DNA from: Phycisphaerae bacterium | GTDB taxonomy: Bacteria; Planctomycetota; Phycisphaerae; UBA1845 | Direction of reading: 5' to 3' | DNA length: 64,000 nucleotides | NCBI GenBank assembly: GCA_022072505.1 | Contig: JAJVHU010000039.1 | Location: forward strand, 1-64,000 | Part shown: in pieces, positions 1-8,840 of the stretch | Numbering within the stretch: position 1 is the first letter of the stretch | Layout of the letters: the number at the start of each line of letters is the position of its first letter | Position numbers and translations under genes: made by a program | The notes under the pieces: generated by a model | Seen by the model: only the letters and a program-made list of their open reading frames with translations | Database searches by the model: none | Told to the model about the DNA's origin: nothing

Positions 1-1883
1 TAGGCTTCGGGGTCGCCGGTCAGGTCGTAGAACTCGTGCTCGTGGGTGTCGGTGATCACGTGTTTCCGCAGGGGTAGTTGCCCATCCGCCTTGAGGCGCA
101 AGCCCGCCCACGACGGCGTCGAGTTCGGCGCAAGGTTGCGGAAGGATTGCACCAGCACCTTCTCGCGCGGCCACGGCCGCTCCGACTGCCCGTCGGTGTA
201 GCAGTCGCCCCAGGTCGCGCCGGACCCCAGGATGCCCAGCAGGCTGCACCCGTCGCTGTGAATCAGCCCGTCATTCAAGTCCGGATCGCTGATCTCATCC
301 CGCGTGTACCCGGCGATCTGCAGGATCGTCGCGGGCATGTCCAGGTCGAACGCGATCATGTCGTCGACCTTGATCGGATCATTGGCGTTGGACCGGATGC
401 CCGTGCCGGCCACCGCGAACGGCACGCGGATCGCCTCTTCGTAGGGCGCGCCTTTCTGAAACTCGCCGTGCTCTCCCCACATCGTGCCGTGGTCGGAGGT
501 GAAGAAAAAGACCGTGTTATCGCCCAACTCCGTATCCGCGGTCGTCTTGATCTCAGCTATGAAGGTGTCAATGATGCGCAAGGAAGCCAGCTCGTCGCTG
601 AATGCGCGCTGGAGCGCACGGTAATTGCGATAATCTTCCGGATCTTCTTCCCGGTCGCAGGTGCCGCCGTCGCCCGAGCAGTCTTGCGTGTCACAGCCCT
701 CTCCCCGGTAACAGTGCAGCAGGGACTTTTCACAGGCGACCTGTTTGGCGAATGCATCGGGATTCCCCTGCATCCAGGAGGGTTTATCAGCAATATCCTC
801 CCAAAGCACTTCCATATTGGAGAGATCATACCCCTCCCCATAGCCGCCGCGGGGATCGTCGTCGTACTCGAAGGCTTCGATCCGCGGGTCTTCGTTGCCG
901 CAATACTCCGCGCTGAGCTGCGTCGGCCCGTGCGGCGGCGCCATGGTCAGCATCATGAAGAGCGGTTGATTCTCAGGGTCGGGAAGATTCTCCAATACTC
1001 TTACGGCAAGCAGCTTCTCGAGTTCTGGAAGGTAGGTCCAATCTCGCAGGGATTCATTGGATTCGAATGGAAACTCATCTTCGAGTAAATCGATGACGCC
1101 GTCAGGAACGCCCAATGCCTGAAGGTCCGCTCTCAACGTGCCGCCCAGCCCGGAATTCCAGTTGTCAATGCAGTTGCCGTTGTCATCTTTGCACGTATCC
1201 TTCGGCAGGATGACGCCTTTCTTGGGATTCGGTCCGTCGGGATTCCCGCCGACAGTGAGCTCATACCCGCGGTCCCAGTCCTTCGAGTCATGCACGACCA
1301 TGAACAGATCCCATCCGCGCGGGATATAGCGCCCCTTCTTGACGTTGATATTGCTGTCCTTGTACGTCAAGTCCTCGTACCCGTTCATGTACTTCCCGAT
1401 GAGCACCGTGTAGTACGCCTCGTCGATGTAGTAGGTGTCCTTCATCCGCACGGCCAGCGCGTTATCATCTTCGAAGCGCACGGCGCTCCCATTGGGCCAG
1501 GTATTGGTCAGGACTCCGGTGTTGTGTGAGTAAAACCCGCCGGAAAGTTGGCTGGCGCGCGATGGGCAGCACGTCGGGTTGGTCACAAAGGCGTTCCGGA
1601 AGTGAACGCCGCCCTCTATGAAGATGTCATACACGTTGGGCATGACCCAGTCTTCGTCATCGAGATCAAGGTCGATGCTGTCCCAGCGCTGGTCGTCCGT
1701 CTCGAACACGATGATGTTGCGGGACAGGGGGGTCTGCGGTTCGGGCGGTCCCCCGCCGTCCGCGGACACGGGCGCCGGACCCTGCGCAGTCCTTGGCGCG
1801 AGAAGCCGCCAGCCGGCCGCGCCGACGAGGACGATGCTGCATGCGATCAGAAACGGACGGGACGCGGGAGCGATACGACTCAT
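1..1883 (-). CDS. Secreted sulfatase (formylglycine type), C-terminus beyond window
   Basis: Read on the minus strand from ATG at 1883; the frame stays open to base 1, so about 627 codons are present and the 3' end lies outside the window. The N-terminus has a hydrophobic signal or anchor segment (residues about 10-28). Residues 61-66 (ETDDQR) supply the metal-binding aspartates. The sulfatase signature is C105-C-P-S-R109, in which C105 would be converted to formylglycine. A second metal motif, TSDHGTMWGEHG, lies in the C-terminal half. The family hydrolyses sulfate esters, usually of polysaccharides, outside the cytoplasm. It is divergent from the Kelch gene at 2166. Several Cys-rich acidic insertions make it longer than typical sulfatases. 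The substrate cannot be told from the sequence. Confidence 0.93.
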   Translation of the reverse strand, partial: MSRIAPASRPFLIACSIVLVGAAGWRLLAPRTAQGPAPVSADGGGPPEPQTPLSRNIIVFETDDQRWDSIDLDLDDEDWVMPNVYDIFIEGGVHFRNAFVTNPTCCPSRASQLSGGFYSHNTGVLTNTWPNGSAVRFEDDNALAVRMKDTYYIDEAYYTVLIGKYMNGYEDLTYKDSNINVKKGRYIPRGWDLFMVVHDSKDWDRGYELTVGGNPDGPNPKKGVILPKDTCKDDNGNCIDNWNSGLGGTLRADLQALGVPDGVIDLLEDEFPFESNESLRDWTYLPELEKLLAVRVLENLPDPENQPLFMMLTMAPPHGPTQLSAEYCGNEDPRIEAFEYDDDPRGGYGEGYDLSNMEVLWEDIADKPSWMQGNPDAFAKQVACEKSLLHCYRGEGCDTQDCSGDGGTCDREEDPEDYRNYRALQRAFSDELASLRIIDTFIAEIKTTADTELGDNTVFFFTSDHGTMWGEHGEFQKGAPYEEAIRVPFAVAGTGIRSNANDPIKVDDMIAFDLDMPATILQIAGYTRDEISDPDLNDGLIHSDGCSLLGILGSGATWGDCYTDGQSERPWPREKVLVQSFRNLAPNSTPSWAGLRLKADGQLPLRKHVITDTHEHEFYDLTGDPEA

Positions 1884-2059
1884 ACGGACATCTCCTTGAC
1901 ACTTTGAAACGTAGGGCAAGAACCCGCCGTTGTTTCGGCCAACCGGCCGGCGGGCTGAAGTTCGCTCTGGCGCGTCGGGAGGAGGGTTACGTCCGAGATT
2001 CCCGGAAGGCGCTCCGATCCAGCGAAATTCCCGTGAAAAACGCGTCGTAAGGGACGGGA

Positions 2060-2088
2060 TTGAAGTCCATTCCGGCCGGACGTAAAAT
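2060..2088 (+). promoter_or_regulatory. Candidate sigma70 promoter of Kelch gene A
   Basis: TTGAAG (2060-2065) and TAAAAT (2083-2088) are separated by 17 bp, about 80 bp before the ATG at 2166. The -10 box lies inside the segment duplicated upstream of the second Kelch gene; the -35 box lies just outside it. Read by eye only. Confidence 0.4.
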
Positions 2089-2192
2089 ATGGCGTGATGC
2101 CGTATCCGATCCTTGCAGATCGGGCGCGAGGGTCCAGGAACTTTCGCGGCAAGGAGTGAGTCATCATGTGCAGTCATCTCCGTCACCTGTGC
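2067..2192 (+). repeat. 5' segment duplicated between the Kelch genes (copy 1)
   Basis: Bases 2067-2192 match 4427-4552 with a single difference (A at 2136, G at 4496). The block covers the upstream region, the AAGGAG ribosome binding site and the first nine codons of both Kelch genes, and divergence starts abruptly after it. Confidence 0.9.
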
Positions 2193-4271
2193 GTGTTGTA
2201 CACCGCCGTGATCGCGGCTTTGGTCCATTGTGTTCCTGATGCCTTCGCCGATGACAGCGGGGCTTGGCAACTTGTGTATCCGTGGCTCCGTAAGCGCAGC
2301 GAACTAGGCATGGCGTATGACAGCCGACGTGGGGTGGCCGTGATGTTCGGGGGTTTCGACATTCGCGGCGACACGTATCTCGGCGACACATGGGAGTACG
2401 ACGGGCAGCGCTGGACGCGCAAGAGCACGGAGGGGCCTAGTTCGCGCAAAGGCCACAAGATGGCGTACGACAGTCGGCGCGGCGTCGTCGTGCTCTTCGG
2501 GGGCTGGGATGGCGCTCGCCGGCTTGGCGACACGTGGGAATGGGATGGTGTTGCATGGACGCTTCGCGCAGCGGAAGGTCCGAGTCCGCGCTGGTGGCCC
2601 GCGCTCGCCTATGACGAGCATCGCAGCGTGGTCGTGTTGCACGGTGGAATCGACGGCGATGCGCAGGATGACACGTGGGAATGGGATGGAAACAGTTGGA
2701 TCTTGCGCGAACTTGACTCGCGGCCACTGCTGCAGCACCACAGTTTGACGTACGACAGCATTCGCCGCGTGATGGTGCTTTTCGGTCTGACGGTCGGGAT
2801 CAATTTCCATGAGCAGACGTGGGAATTCGACGGCAACACCTGGGTCATGCGGGACGAAAACGACCTCGATGCACGCAGCCGCTCGGCGATGTCGTTTGAC
2901 GCCGCGCGTGGCGTAACGGTGTTGCACGGCGATTCGCTGTCGAACCAGGAGGAGACCGAGGTGTGGGATGGTCAGTCCTGGACGATCGTGTCGAGGAGCG
3001 GACCGTGGACGGTGGATAGCCAGGGCATGGTCTACGATTCCCGGCGCGGCGTGACCGTCTTGTTCGGAGGATACTTCGACCCGGGCGCCCGCGACACCAC
3101 ATGGGAATGGGACGGGCAGACGTGGACGCAGCGGACCGCGTCGCCGCTGGGACGGGCGGAGGCAAAGATGGCTTACGACGCCGCACGCGGTCAGACCGTG
3201 CTCTTCGGCGGATATCGCCACCCCAAGACAGGCGATGAGGAGCACACTTTTGCATGGGACGGGCGGCAGTGGTCGCTGATTGCCACGATCGGACCGGGTG
3301 AACTGCTCAGTCACGACATGATCTACAATAGCCGAGAGCAGTCCATTCTCCTTGTTTCGGGCGTTGACACCTGGAGTTGGAACGGTGCGACATGGACGTG
3401 GGTGACGGATGTCGGCCCCTCGCAGCGCGGCAATCACGCAATGACCTATGACAAGTCGCGCGGCATCGTCGTCCTATTTGGCGGGATTGCCAAGAACGAT
3501 AATGGCAATTTCCGCCCAAATGGCGAGACGTGGGAATGGAATGGCAGTGAATGGACCCGCGAGAGCACGCGAGGACCTTCCAACCGTTTTGATCATGCCA
3601 TGACGTACGACACGGCTCGCGACGTGACGGTTCTTTTCGGCGGCAGTGCCGAGGGAAGAGGAGACGACGGCGAGACGTGGGAGTGGGACGGACGGCGGTG
3701 GACGCTCGTCGCAACGACTGGACCCGCGCCGCGCTACGGCCATGCCATGGTCTACGATGAAGGCCGAAACGTGACCGTCCTTCATGGAGGCAGAAGCGCC
3801 GGCATAGAACTCGCCGACATGTGGGAATGGGATGGCGTCGAGTGGCGCGAGAGACAGGTCGAAGGCATCCCCCCGCGGTATGGACACGCGATGACGTTCG
3901 ATGCTGATCGAAACCGCATCGTGCTGTACGGCGGCTGGGGCGAGCTCGGCGAGCACCTCGGCGACACGTGGGAGTTTGATCCCTGCGTGGGGTTGTCGAA
4001 ACTCAAAGCCCGCTGCCGGGCAAAGGGCGGCGGCGGTGGCGGCGGGGGTGACATCACCATCATCAAAGTCACAGTGCGCACCACGCTGCCCGAAGGATCG
4101 ACCGTCCCCGTCGACAACACTGACCTCACTAACAACACCACCGACCGCCAGCGCATCCCCGTCAACTCCCGCGGCAAAGCCAGACACAAATGGCCCGACC
4201 AGCACGGCGAGCACGTGGTTACGCTGGCCGACTGCCCGCGCCTGACGCAGACGGTGACGTGCGAACCCTGA
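2166..4271 (+). CDS. Secreted Kelch-type beta-propeller protein A
   Basis: 701 residues. An N-terminal signal peptide (about residues 1-29, ending DAFA) is followed by roughly a dozen repeats of about 45-55 residues, each carrying a Y-D-x-x-R-x-x-x-V-x-L-F-G-G strand and a T-W-E-W-D-G-x-x-W strand. This is the Kelch/galactose-oxidase type of propeller. A GGGGGGGG linker near residue 622 leads to a C-terminal domain of about 75 residues with cysteines (ADCPRL...TCEP). AAGGAG at 2151-2156 fixes the start. The role is probably cell-surface or extracellular binding; no catalytic residues were recognised. It is the first of a tandem pair with the gene at 4526; the last 300 codons are nearly identical in DNA while the first 400 codons have diverged. 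Confidence 0.9.
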   Translation: MCSHLRHLCVLYTAVIAALVHCVPDAFADDSGAWQLVYPWLRKRSELGMAYDSRRGVAVMFGGFDIRGDTYLGDTWEYDGQRWTRKSTEGPSSRKGHKMAYDSRRGVVVLFGGWDGARRLGDTWEWDGVAWTLRAAEGPSPRWWPALAYDEHRSVVVLHGGIDGDAQDDTWEWDGNSWILRELDSRPLLQHHSLTYDSIRRVMVLFGLTVGINFHEQTWEFDGNTWVMRDENDLDARSRSAMSFDAARGVTVLHGDSLSNQEETEVWDGQSWTIVSRSGPWTVDSQGMVYDSRRGVTVLFGGYFDPGARDTTWEWDGQTWTQRTASPLGRAEAKMAYDAARGQTVLFGGYRHPKTGDEEHTFAWDGRQWSLIATIGPGELLSHDMIYNSREQSILLVSGVDTWSWNGATWTWVTDVGPSQRGNHAMTYDKSRGIVVLFGGIAKNDNGNFRPNGETWEWNGSEWTRESTRGPSNRFDHAMTYDTARDVTVLFGGSAEGRGDDGETWEWDGRRWTLVATTGPAPRYGHAMVYDEGRNVTVLHGGRSAGIELADMWEWDGVEWRERQVEGIPPRYGHAMTFDADRNRIVLYGGWGELGEHLGDTWEFDPCVGLSKLKARCRAKGGGGGGGGDITIIKVTVRTTLPEGSTVPVDNTDLTNNTTDRQRIPVNSRGKARHKWPDQHGEHVVTLADCPRLTQTVTCEP
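3351..4256 (+). repeat. Near-identical 3' block of the Kelch pair (copy 1)
   Basis: Bases 3351-4256 match 5690-6595 over about 906 bp. The only differences I see are two adjacent substitutions near 4181 (CAGAC versus CAAGC). Synonymous positions are identical as well, unlike the 5' halves of the two genes. Confidence 0.9.
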
Positions 4272-4354
4272 GCCGCGGGGTTCACCCCGCGCGAACGCGC
4301 GAATCGGCAGGCGTGCATCGCCGGGAACATTCTCGCCGGGCGTCGGGGGAAGGT

Positions 4355-4381
4355 TCGCGCAGGCTGAAGCCTGCGGCTCGG
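4355..4381. repeat. Dispersed intergenic GCTGAAGCC repeat, copy 1
   Basis: Reads TCGCGCAGGCTGAAGCC then TGCGGCTCGG. Related copies lie at 9467-9493 and 12116-12143, all outside genes. The core GC(A/G)GGC-TGAA-GCC(T/C)GC forms a short hairpin with a TGAA loop. Confidence 0.75.
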
Positions 4382-4418
4382 AGCGGACCGGGGTCCGCGC
4401 TCCACGCAGCAGTCGGCG

Positions 4419-4448
4419 TATAATGGCCATTCCGGCCGGACGTAAAAT
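4419..4448 (+). promoter_or_regulatory. Candidate -10 elements upstream of Kelch gene B
   Basis: A perfect TATAAT (4419-4424) lies just outside the duplicated block. The TAAAAT inherited from copy A is at 4443-4448, but here it has no TTGAAG at the right distance. Copy B may therefore use a different promoter from copy A. No convincing -35 box is visible. Confidence 0.3.
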
Positions 4449-4552
4449 ATGGCGTGATGCCGTATCCGATCCTTGCAGATCGGGCGCGAGGGTCCGGGAA
4501 CTTTCGCGGCAAGGAGTGAGTCATCATGTGCAGTCATCTCCGTCACCTGTGC
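4427..4552 (+). repeat. 5' segment duplicated between the Kelch genes (copy 2)
   Basis: Partner of 2067-2192, with one mismatch over 126 bp. It includes the AAGGAG site at 4511-4516. Confidence 0.9.
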
Positions 4553-6610
4553 CTATTGTCGCTCCTCTCGATCGCGAGCTTCATTCATGGCGCACCACAA
4601 GCCTTCGCCTCCGACAGCGGCGCCTGGGTGCTCGTCGACCCTTGGCTCCGTCAACGGGGTGATCTGGCGATGGCCTACGACAGCCGGCGCGGCGTCATCG
4701 TTATGTTCGGCGGGCGGGATTCCGGGGGCGACGTTTATCTTGGTGACACATGGGAATACGACGGGCAGCGATGGTCTCGCAAGAGCACGGAGGGGCCAAC
4801 CCCCCGGTCACGGGCGAAAATGGCCTACGACAGCCGCCGCGGCGTGACGGTGTTGTTTGGAGGTGCGGACGACGAGCGCCGCTATGGTGAGACGTGGGAG
4901 TGGGACGGCACGACGTGGATCCTGCGGACGGCGGAGGGTCCAAGTCCGCGCTGGTGGCCGGCGCTGGCCTTTGATGAGCACCGAGGCATGGTCGTTTTGC
5001 ACGGCGGGTATGACGGAGGATACCAGAATGACACGTGGGAGTGGGATGGCTTGACGTGGGCTCGGCGCGAGCTCGATTCACCGCCGTCGCTGACTACTCC
5101 GAGCATGGCGTACGACAGCTCGCGCCGCGTAATGGTGCTCTTCGGCCTCAGCGGTCGAGAGCAGACTTGGGAATTCGATGGCAGCACATGGGTCAAGAAG
5201 GATGAGGAAAATGGCATAACGACGGCTGCTTCGCTGGTGTACGATGCGGCACGCGGCGTGACGGTACGCTACGGAAGCTACTACGCGAATGATCGGACAT
5301 GGGAATGGGATGGGGTATCGTGGGTGATGGCGTCTGACGACGGCGTCGGGAGTATCTATGGTCAAGGTATGGCTTTCGATTCAAGTCGAGGGTTGACAGT
5401 GGTATTCGGCGGATTCGACCCGTACGCCTATGATACGACTTGGGAATGGAACGGACAAACGTGGACGTTACGGACGGCCGCACCACTGGGCCGTGCCGCA
5501 GCAAGAATCATCTACGATAACGCACGCGGACATACCTTGCTTTTTGGCGGATATCGGCATCGGCTCACGACCGATGCCGAGTACACCTTCGCATGGGACG
5601 GGCGGCAATGGTCGCTGCGATCCACCAGTGGACCGGGCGAGCAACGCAGTCACGACATGGTCTACTGCGACCAATCTGAAGAGACGCTGCTTGTTTCGGG
5701 CGTTGACACCTGGAGTTGGAACGGTGCGACATGGACGTGGGTGACGGATGTCGGCCCCTCGCAGCGCGGCAATCACGCAATGACCTATGACAAGTCGCGC
5801 GGCATCGTCGTCCTATTTGGCGGGATTGCCAAGAACGATAATGGCAATTTCCGCCCAAATGGCGAGACGTGGGAATGGAATGGCAGTGAATGGACCCGCG
5901 AGAGCACGCGAGGACCTTCCAACCGTTTTGATCATGCCATGACGTACGACACGGCTCGCGACGTGACGGTTCTTTTCGGCGGCAGTGCCGAGGGAAGAGG
6001 AGACGACGGCGAGACGTGGGAGTGGGACGGACGGCGGTGGACGCTCGTCGCAACGACTGGACCCGCGCCGCGCTACGGCCATGCCATGGTCTACGATGAA
6101 GGCCGAAACGTGACCGTCCTTCATGGAGGCAGAAGCGCCGGCATAGAACTCGCCGACATGTGGGAATGGGATGGCGTCGAGTGGCGCGAGAGACAGGTCG
6201 AAGGCATCCCCCCGCGGTATGGACACGCGATGACGTTCGATGCTGATCGAAACCGCATCGTGCTGTACGGCGGCTGGGGCGAGCTCGGCGAGCACCTCGG
6301 CGACACGTGGGAGTTTGATCCCTGCGTGGGGTTGTCGAAACTCAAAGCCCGCTGCCGGGCAAAGGGCGGCGGCGGTGGCGGCGGGGGTGACATCACCATC
6401 ATCAAAGTCACAGTGCGCACCACGCTGCCCGAAGGATCGACCGTCCCCGTCGACAACACTGACCTCACTAACAACACCACCGACCGCCAGCGCATCCCCG
6501 TCAACTCCCGCGGCAAAGCCAAGCACAAATGGCCCGACCAGCACGGCGAGCACGTGGTTACGCTGGCCGACTGCCCGCGCCTGACGCAGACGGTGGTCTG
6601 CGACCCCTGA
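4526..6610 (+). CDS. Secreted Kelch-type beta-propeller protein B
   Basis: 694 residues, a tandem paralogue of the gene at 2166 with the same start context (AAGGAG 4511-4516), the same signal-peptide start (MCSHLRHLC) and the same series of TWEWDG propeller repeats. The N-terminal 390 residues are clearly homologous but diverged. From residue about 389 (SGVDTWSWNG) onward the protein is almost identical, including the glycine linker and the C-terminal cysteine domain, differing at the extreme end (VVCDP versus VTCEP). The intergenic gap of 254 bp holds a small GCGGGG-TTCA-CCCCGC hairpin (4275-4290) without a T-tract. A surface or extracellular binding role is inferred from the family. Confidence 0.9.
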   Translation: MCSHLRHLCLLSLLSIASFIHGAPQAFASDSGAWVLVDPWLRQRGDLAMAYDSRRGVIVMFGGRDSGGDVYLGDTWEYDGQRWSRKSTEGPTPRSRAKMAYDSRRGVTVLFGGADDERRYGETWEWDGTTWILRTAEGPSPRWWPALAFDEHRGMVVLHGGYDGGYQNDTWEWDGLTWARRELDSPPSLTTPSMAYDSSRRVMVLFGLSGREQTWEFDGSTWVKKDEENGITTAASLVYDAARGVTVRYGSYYANDRTWEWDGVSWVMASDDGVGSIYGQGMAFDSSRGLTVVFGGFDPYAYDTTWEWNGQTWTLRTAAPLGRAAARIIYDNARGHTLLFGGYRHRLTTDAEYTFAWDGRQWSLRSTSGPGEQRSHDMVYCDQSEETLLVSGVDTWSWNGATWTWVTDVGPSQRGNHAMTYDKSRGIVVLFGGIAKNDNGNFRPNGETWEWNGSEWTRESTRGPSNRFDHAMTYDTARDVTVLFGGSAEGRGDDGETWEWDGRRWTLVATTGPAPRYGHAMVYDEGRNVTVLHGGRSAGIELADMWEWDGVEWRERQVEGIPPRYGHAMTFDADRNRIVLYGGWGELGEHLGDTWEFDPCVGLSKLKARCRAKGGGGGGGGDITIIKVTVRTTLPEGSTVPVDNTDLTNNTTDRQRIPVNSRGKAKHKWPDQHGEHVVTLADCPRLTQTVVCDP
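5690..6595 (+). repeat. Near-identical 3' block of the Kelch pair (copy 2)
   Basis: Partner of 3351-4256; see that entry. Confidence 0.9.
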
Positions 6611-6648
6611 ACCGATTGTCACCTGCGATTACGCTCCCCGACCGCGCG

Positions 6649-7012
6649 ATGCTCGCCAGCGGATCGAGAGATGACACGATCAGGTTGTGGACTCTGAGCA
6701 CCGGCGACGCCCTGGCGACGCTGACGGGCCGCCGCGCGACGGTTTTGCGCGACGGTTTTCGCTCTGGCGTTCTCGCACGACGGGACGCGCCTCGCATCGG
6801 GATCGGACGACGCCACGATCCGGCTTTGGGACGTCGCATCGCGCGACCCCGTCCTGACGCTCGAGGGGCATGAGGATTACGTGTTCTCGCTGGCGTTCTC
6901 GCCGGATGACTCCGTGCTGGCCAGCGCCTCCGGCGACGCCACGGTCCGTCTCCGGGACACGCATCCGGATCGGCGTCGGAGAATGACCTCGGCGCCGAGG
7001 ACAACGCCGTGA
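6649..7012 (+). pseudogene. WD40-repeat remnant with 13-bp duplication frameshift
   Basis: The first frame reads LASGSRDDTIRLWTLSTG, then breaks. The +1 frame continues FALAFSHDGTRLASGSDD, ATIRLWDVASRDP, LEGHEDYVFSLAFSPDD and ASASGDATVRLRDT, and ends at TGA 7010-7012. These are two and a half typical WD40 repeats. The break falls exactly on a tandem duplication of GCGCGACGGTTTT (6734-6746 and 6747-6759). Removing one 13-bp copy restores a single open frame through ...TGRRATVFALAFS. It has no plausible start or ribosome site, begins 38 bp after the Kelch B stop, and is far shorter than a WD40 propeller, so it is probably the leftover of a larger gene. Confidence 0.8.
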
Positions 7013-7331
7013 CGATCGAATCCGGCGCTCGCCAACCGTTTCGGGGGAGAAAAAGGGGATGAGTTGAACGCCGTTCGGCTAAGCCGCCTTTCCGCGTTTT
7101 TTTCGGGCATTTTCGCATATCCTCGCGGGGGCTTTGGAGGCGTTCATGCTGTTGGGGGTGACGCTTGACGCCGCGCGGTTCGAGTCGGTCGGGGCGCACG
7201 GGGTTGACCGTCAGCGCAGGCGGCGACACGTTTCTCTCACCTTCTGCACGGCGATCTCAGAATCACGCATGAGCGGGACGGACTTGAATTCCGAAATCCT
7301 TTGCCTCTAAATTAGAGGGCGTCGCTAATCT
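7013..7331. other. Gap between the WD40 remnant and the nuclease gene
   Basis: No convincing coding frame. It contains the promoter and palindrome listed for the nuclease gene; nothing else was recognised. Confidence 0.5.
7284..7318 (+). promoter_or_regulatory. Candidate promoter with overlapping operator-like palindrome
   Basis: TTGAAT (7284-7289) and TAAATT (7308-7313) are spaced 18 bp apart, 18 bp before the GTG at 7332. The -10 box sits inside a perfect palindrome CCTCTAA-A-TTAGAGG (7304-7318). The palindrome could be a repressor operator or, if transcription starts upstream of it, a small hairpin. Confidence 0.4.
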
Positions 7332-8840
7332 GTGCCGGAGAAGCCCGTGAACACACAGGAAGTGTCAGCGTCCGTTCCCGCCGAACCCACCCGTCTCAAC
7401 AAAGTCCTTAAGCTGCGCATCCTGAAGCCCGCTGACGACCGGACATGGGGCAATCTCGGTGCGTTGTTACGCGAGGTGCGCTATCGCGTCTACCGACTGG
7501 CGAATCTCTATCTTTCCGAGATGTATCTGGGTTTTCATCGGCACAGAACGGGCGACGCGCCCGGCTGGCAAAAGCCCAATGTCAGTGAGCTGAACAAACG
7601 ACTGTTGGAAATGCTGGGACAGGAAACCCAGAAGCCGGCGTCGATCCGCAGGCTCGGGGCGTCCGGCGGCGCCTTGTTCTCCTGCGTGACCGACGCGCTG
7701 AGCCAGAATAAGCTTCGGGCGCTGACCGCGAGAACCAAGTGGATCGACGTGCTCAAGGGGAAATCCTCGCTGCCCACTTTCCGATTAAACATGGCGGTTC
7801 CGGTGCGAGCCGACAAATCGCAGCACCGGCGACTGGTCCGACAGCCGGACGGGAGCGTCACGCTCGATTTGATGCTGTGCCCGAAACCCCATCCGCGCGT
7901 CCTCCTGGCGACTCAGAAGATCGGCGATGGCGCGGCGGCGGTCCTTGACCGGCTGCTGAACAACCCTTCGCAATGCCTCGACGGCTACCGCCAGCGCTCT
8001 TTCGAGATCAAGGAAGACGCACGGACCCGGAAGTGGTGGCTCTACGTTTCCTACGATTTTCCTAAAGCGCCGTCAGCGAATCTTTGTACCGACATCGTCG
8101 TCGGCGTAGATCTGGGGTTTTCGACTCCCATCTACGCGGCGATCAGCAACGGTCACGCGCGCCTCGGGCATCGCGCGTTCGCGGCGCTGGCCGCCCGGAT
8201 CCGGTCGTTGCAGCGCCAGACCCTCGTGCGGCGGCGCAGCATTCAGTCCGGAGGCCGAGCGAGCGTCAGCGCCGAAACCGCCCGATCCGGACACGGCGTC
8301 ACCCGCAAGCTGCTCCCCACGCAGCGTCTTCAGGGGCGCATCGACGACGCGTACACGACGCTGAATCATCAGCTTTCCCGCGCCGTCGTGGATTTCGCGC
8401 GGAACCACGGTGCTGGCGTGATTCAGATGGAAAACCTCGACGGGCTCAAGGAGCGCCTTTCCGGAACCTTCCTCGGGCAGCGCTGGCGCTACCATCAGTT
8501 GCAGCAATTTCTCAAGTACAAGGCCGAGGAGGTCGGGATCGAGGTGCGCCAAGTCAGCCCGCGCATGACCAGCCGCCGCTGCAGCGCCTGCGGACATATT
8601 CATGAATCGTTTGATCGAGCGGCGCGAGACCGAGGCGCGGACGGCGGGTTCAAGGCCCGGTTCGTGTGCTCGAACCCGAAATGCGGGCACACCGCCGATC
8701 CGGACTACAACGCCGCTCGGAACCTGGCGACCCTTGACATCGAGCGGATCATCCGGGAACAATGCGTTACGCAAGGCATCTCTTGTCGTTCTTTGGAAAC
8801 CGATGACGATTCAACGGACCCGCCGCACACGGTCGGCTAG
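7332..8840 (+). CDS. Compact TnpB/Cas12-type RuvC nuclease next to CRISPR array
   Basis: 502 residues from GTG 7332. A GTG at 7347 has the better spaced GGAG (7336-7339) and would give 497 residues. The C-terminal half carries a complete split RuvC nuclease: motif I GVDLG with D260, motif II VIQMENLD with E367, a zinc ribbon C417-x2-C420 and C446-x4-C451, and motif III DPDYNAARN with D458. RKWWLYVSYD (234-243) precedes RuvC-I as in TnpB and small Cas12 proteins. The N-terminal half (about 20-240) is alpha/beta without recognised subdomains and is longer than in a typical 400-residue TnpB. A CRISPR array starts 184 bp downstream on the same strand, so an RNA-guided DNA nuclease of a minimal type V (V-U/Cas12f-like) system is the best reading. 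A transposon-encoded TnpB is the alternative, but no tnpA is present. Subtype not assigned. Confidence 0.88.
   Translation: MPEKPVNTQEVSASVPAEPTRLNKVLKLRILKPADDRTWGNLGALLREVRYRVYRLANLYLSEMYLGFHRHRTGDAPGWQKPNVSELNKRLLEMLGQETQKPASIRRLGASGGALFSCVTDALSQNKLRALTARTKWIDVLKGKSSLPTFRLNMAVPVRADKSQHRRLVRQPDGSVTLDLMLCPKPHPRVLLATQKIGDGAAAVLDRLLNNPSQCLDGYRQRSFEIKEDARTRKWWLYVSYDFPKAPSANLCTDIVVGVDLGFSTPIYAAISNGHARLGHRAFAALAARIRSLQRQTLVRRRSIQSGGRASVSAETARSGHGVTRKLLPTQRLQGRIDDAYTTLNHQLSRAVVDFARNHGAGVIQMENLDGLKERLSGTFLGQRWRYHQLQQFLKYKAEEVGIEVRQVSPRMTSRRCSACGHIHESFDRAARDRGADGGFKARFVCSNPKCGHTADPDYNAARNLATLDIERIIREQCVTQGISCRSLETDDDSTDPPHTVG

Noticed and set aside
4275-4290. GCGGGG-TTCA-CCCCGC hairpin as terminator of Kelch gene A
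   Set aside because: Only 6 bp of stem and no T-tract, so I do not call it a terminator.
7332-8840. IS200/IS605 insertion carrying tnpB
   Set aside because: No Y1 transposase gene and no recognisable element ends; a regular CRISPR array follows instead. TnpB origin of the protein remains possible.
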